Translations under genes and position numbers: made by a program | The notes under the pieces: model-generated | The model's database searches: none | Told to the model about the DNA's origin: nothing | What the model saw: only the letters and a program-made list of their open reading frames with translations | DNA from: an uncultured Kangiellaceae bacterium | Lineage (GTDB): Bacteria > Pseudomonadota > Gammaproteobacteria > Enterobacterales > Kangiellaceae | Direction of reading: 5' to 3' | Length of the DNA: 37,357 nt | NCBI GenBank assembly: GCA_905479925.1 | Contig: CAJQOL010000064.1 | Location: 1-37,357 of the forward strand | In this document: positions 35,149 through 37,357 of the stretch, one piece after another | Position numbering within the stretch: the stretch's first letter is position 1 | Layout of the letters: each line of letters starts with the position of its first letter

Positions 35149-36491
35149 TAACCTTCCTTCTCAATGGTAGTCAGTACATCTCGCAGGATAGGACCGTATT
35201 CATACTTTCCGGGGCAAGCAAACGTACACAATGCAATATCTTCTTCGTCAAACTCTAAACAACCTAGTTGCTGCGCGTTATCAGTATCACCAACGGCAAT
35301 CGCTCTTAATAATTGAGTGGGCAAAATATCCCAGGCCATAACACGCTCATAACTACCAATAGGCATGATTGCTCTTTCGCTACCGTGGGTAGAAGTAGTC
35401 ATATCGAAACGCTTGCTGCTAGTAACATGAGATATAAATGCTCGAGTCACCGAAAACTTCTCTGTTCCAATGTGCAGCCAACCAAATAATTCTTTCTCGC
35501 GACCTTCAGCAAGAACGCTAACTTGATTATGATAACGACCTAAGTAATTACGGTGATGAACAGCAATATGACCATTAAAAACAGAGCCAGAAATAACTCT
35601 CTCATCACTTTCGTCAATCTGACCATCCAATAATTGCGACAAATTTGCCCCTTGGATAGTGCGTATTAAACGAGGCTCTTTGACCAACGGCCCCGCAACA
35701 GAAATAACTCGCTCGCTATTTATTCGACCGCTAGTAAACAGTTGTCCAACGGCAATCACGTCTTGATATCCGATATGCCAAACACTTCTTTCGCCGTTAA
35801 CAGGTTTTAAGAAATGGATGTGAGTTCCAACATTTCCAACCGGGTGAATACCGGAAAAAGCCTGGTAATTAGCAACATCATTTTTCTCGATAGCCAAGTC
35901 TTTATCGCCATCATAAGAAACAAATAATTCACCTTCGGTTAAATGCTTTAGAACCGTTAAACCATGACTAAAAGCTTCAGCTTTCTCACTTATGACAACC
36001 ATTGGGTCAGCGGCTAAAGGATTACTATCGATAATAGAAACAAAAATAGCGGCTGGTTGGTCGGTTTTTTGAGGCACCTTACTAAATGGTCGAGCGCGCA
36101 AAGCGGTCCACAGACCTGACTCAACGAGGTTATCAACAACGTCATCACGCTCTAGACTTGATAGTTGATCCGCCGAATACTTGTTAAACTCAACGTATTC
36201 ATCTCCCTCAATAGCGATGCTGACAGATAACAGCTTTCGCTTTGCTCCGCGATTTATCGCTGAAATCGTACCGCTCGCTGGCGCTGTAAATTTGATACCT
36301 TCGTTCTTTTTATCTGTCCAAAGCAAATCCCCACATTTCACCTTGTCTCCTAGGCGAATATTCATAGATGGCTTTAACTCTAGATAATCTTCACCTAAAA
36401 CCGCTACTTCAGTGACTGGTGGGCCATCAGATATTGACTGCTCTGGGCTTCCTGAAATTGGAAGATCGAGACCTTTTTTAATCTTAATCAT
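35148..36491 (-). CDS. nqrA: Na+-NQR subunit A
   Basis: Peripheral cytoplasmic subunit (447 aa; usual 445-447) that contributes to the quinone end of the complex. It begins [18 protein letters not shown], with the biotinyl-like hairpin region [29 protein letters not shown] shown here in part. Other family blocks are [29 protein letters not shown]-like [16 protein letters not shown], and the C-terminal [23 protein letters not shown]. It is the first gene of nqrABCDEF. No clear Shine-Dalgarno precedes the ATG. Confidence 0.97.
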   Translation of the reverse strand: MIKIKKGLDLPISGSPEQSISDGPPVTEVAVLGEDYLELKPSMNIRLGDKVKCGDLLWTDKKNEGIKFTAPASGTISAINRGAKRKLLSVSIAIEGDEYVEFNKYSADQLSSLERDDVVDNLVESGLWTALRARPFSKVPQKTDQPAAIFVSIIDSNPLAADPMVVISEKAEAFSHGLTVLKHLTEGELFVSYDGDKDLAIEKNDVANYQAFSGIHPVGNVGTHIHFLKPVNGERSVWHIGYQDVIAVGQLFTSGRINSERVISVAGPLVKEPRLIRTIQGANLSQLLDGQIDESDERVISGSVFNGHIAVHHRNYLGRYHNQVSVLAEGREKELFGWLHIGTEKFSVTRAFISHVTSSKRFDMTTSTHGSERAIMPIGSYERVMAWDILPTQLLRAIAVGDTDNAQQLGCLEFDEEDIALCTFACPGKYEYGPILRDVLTTIEKEG

Positions 36492-36586
36492 AGAATTATT
36501 CTGTGGTTTCGTTAATTGTGTTTTAACCTATCACTATAGTTGAATAGCCTCGACTCTGCCGAAAATACCTGCAACCAAGTAAGAGA

Positions 36587-36615
36587 TTTATATAAAATCT
36601 GTATTTCTGCGCCAA
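36587..36615 (-). promoter_or_regulatory. Proximal nqrA promoter
   Basis: TTGGCG (36610-36615), a 17-base spacer and TATAAA (36587-36592) on the minus strand make a good sigma-70 promoter, with transcription starting near 36580 and a leader of about 90 bases. Confidence 0.55.
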
Positions 36616-36729
36616 TAAGGTTAATCGACCCCGTCAATTCAAGCGCAAAGAATCGTAAAACAATTGTCAAATACCCCCTAAAACACAGTTTTTAGCGCTT
36701 AAAATGAAGGCCTATATTTGAACGCGCGT

Positions 36730-36759
36730 ATTATACGGGGATCGATCGATATTTGACCA
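36730..36759 (-). promoter_or_regulatory. Possible distal nqr promoter with palindrome over the -10
   Basis: A perfect TATAAT (36730-36735) with TGGTCA 18 bases upstream on the minus strand. The -10 lies inside the palindrome CGTATTATACG (36727-36737), and ATCGATCGAT is in the spacer. It is about 240 bases from the nqrA start. Confidence 0.4.
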
Positions 36760-37066
36760 GAGATAATCAGAAAAACTTATAACTAATCAGCCGTCTTAAG
36801 TCGTTAATTGCAAGTGATCTAATAAACCAGTTCGGCAAAGCCGTATGAGTAGTCATTAACAATTAAAAAATGGGTATTTTATCGGACTTGAACTATATTT
36901 AATAATATCTAACGACAAGCGAGAATTTGCCAAACTATTATTTATTTGGGCTGTTTTCGTCGCAGTCACAAAAGGAATAGCACTTGTCAATACGTTTATC
37001 TGGCTTTTGTCAGTATCCAAGCAATTTTTCTATTTTAAGTATTCTGCTTTTATCAAGGTGGGACTA

Positions 37067-37357
37067 ATGATTTGGAAAAACTCGATAAAGAATCAATTAT
37101 TGATGATTATTCTATCTATATGCGTGGTATCGCTCACCACGGGTGTTTTCATAATAGGATTTAATTTTTATGAAAATAATCGTGATAAATTACTGAAGGA
37201 TTCAATTAATCAAGCCAAAATATTAGCGGCCAGCGTAGACTCTTCATTGCTTTCAGAAGATTACGATACTGCATTGCTCGCATTAAATACGGCGGTTCTT
37301 GATCAAGACTCTAACGCAGCGATTTTTAACATGATTGGTAAAAAATTCGCCACCAGG
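37067..37357 (+). CDS. Membrane sensor protein with CHASE8-like periplasmic region (3' truncated by window)
   Basis: Only 97 residues are visible. They start MIWKNSIKNQLLMIILSICVV-type: a basic leader, then a transmembrane helix (about 9-31) and a periplasmic helical region with KDSINQAKILAASVDSSLLSEDYDTALLALNTAV, followed by NAAIFNMIGKKFAT. The pattern 'A-x-x-L-x-x...D-x-x-x-A-x-x-x-L...A-x-x-x-x-x-x-G-x-x-F-A' is that of CHASE8-type sensor domains, usually followed by HAMP and a GGDEF, histidine-kinase or methyl-accepting output. The output module is beyond the window, so the enzyme class cannot be stated. AAGGTGGGA upstream supports the ATG. Confidence 0.75.
   Translation, partial: MIWKNSIKNQLLMIILSICVVSLTTGVFIIGFNFYENNRDKLLKDSINQAKILAASVDSSLLSEDYDTALLALNTAVLDQDSNAAIFNMIGKKFATR

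Larger units (their letters stand above)
36492..37066. other. 575-base divergent intergenic region
   Basis: Non-coding, AT-rich region between nqrA (minus) and the sensor gene (plus). It contains the two candidate nqr promoters listed separately. No RNA gene, repeat or small reading frame could be supported. The promoter of the plus-strand gene was not identified with confidence; AAGGTGGGA about six bases before the ATG at 37067 is its ribosome binding site. Confidence 0.6.

Overview
The window looks like the chromosome of a free-living, probably marine gammaproteobacterium of moderate-to-low GC. The evidence is a complete Na+-translocating NADH:quinone reductase (Nqr) operon with its maturation genes, a secB-gpsA pair, a gpmI-envC pair, UvrD, DbpA, UbiK, and a dense set of cyclic-nucleotide signalling proteins. 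The genus cannot be fixed from the sequence alone. I see no tRNA, rRNA, CRISPR array, insertion sequence or prophage, and base composition looks even throughout.

Layout. 1-0.7 kb: the 3' part of a class III nucleotide cyclase. 0.8-10.8 kb, all on the minus strand: housekeeping genes. Read in the direction of transcription they are a membrane rhodanese (yibN-like), secB-gpsA, a MarR regulator, prmA with a DUF3426 zinc-ribbon membrane protein, gpmI-envC, and dbpA. 11.0-13.2 kb: small or membrane proteins (UbiK, an unknown 81-aa protein, a DUF3667 protein, a TspO-like protein). 13.3-16.7 kb minus: a GGDEF-EAL protein with a degenerate receiver, and a coniferyl-type aldehyde dehydrogenase. 16.8-19.0 kb plus: uvrD. 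19.0-20.0 kb minus: a candidate small RNA and a 2OG-Fe(II) oxygenase. 20.1-22.8 kb plus: a secreted Cys-rich protein followed by the uncharacterised TIGR03546/TIGR03545 pair. 23.2-24.7 kb plus: a secreted metzincin-type metalloprotease with a strong terminator. 25.1-29.2 kb plus: a 1383-aa propeller-Y_Y_Y-PAS-GGDEF-EAL sensor. 29.3-36.5 kb minus: nqrABCDEF, then apbE-nqrM. 37.07 kb to the end: the N-terminus of a membrane sensor with a CHASE8-like periplasmic region.

How the genes work together. The Nqr genes form a complete functional set: six subunits with translationally coupled starts, the flavin transferase ApbE that attaches FMN to NqrB and NqrC, and the iron-delivery factor NqrM. A minus-strand terminator sits between nqrF and apbE, so the maturation genes are probably expressed less than, or separately from, the structural genes. 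Three nucleotide-second-messenger proteins and a probable fourth sensor lie in the same 37 kb.

The most novel-looking signal is non-coding. At 19040-19162 (minus) there is a -10-like box, four stem-loops packed almost end to end and a textbook rho-independent terminator. Two of the loops are C-rich, and one carries an anti-Shine-Dalgarno-like CCCCUCCU. The G-U wobbles in one stem pair properly only in the minus-strand RNA. I read it as a previously unannotated ~112-nt small RNA, or a structured 3' UTR of the oxygenase gene.
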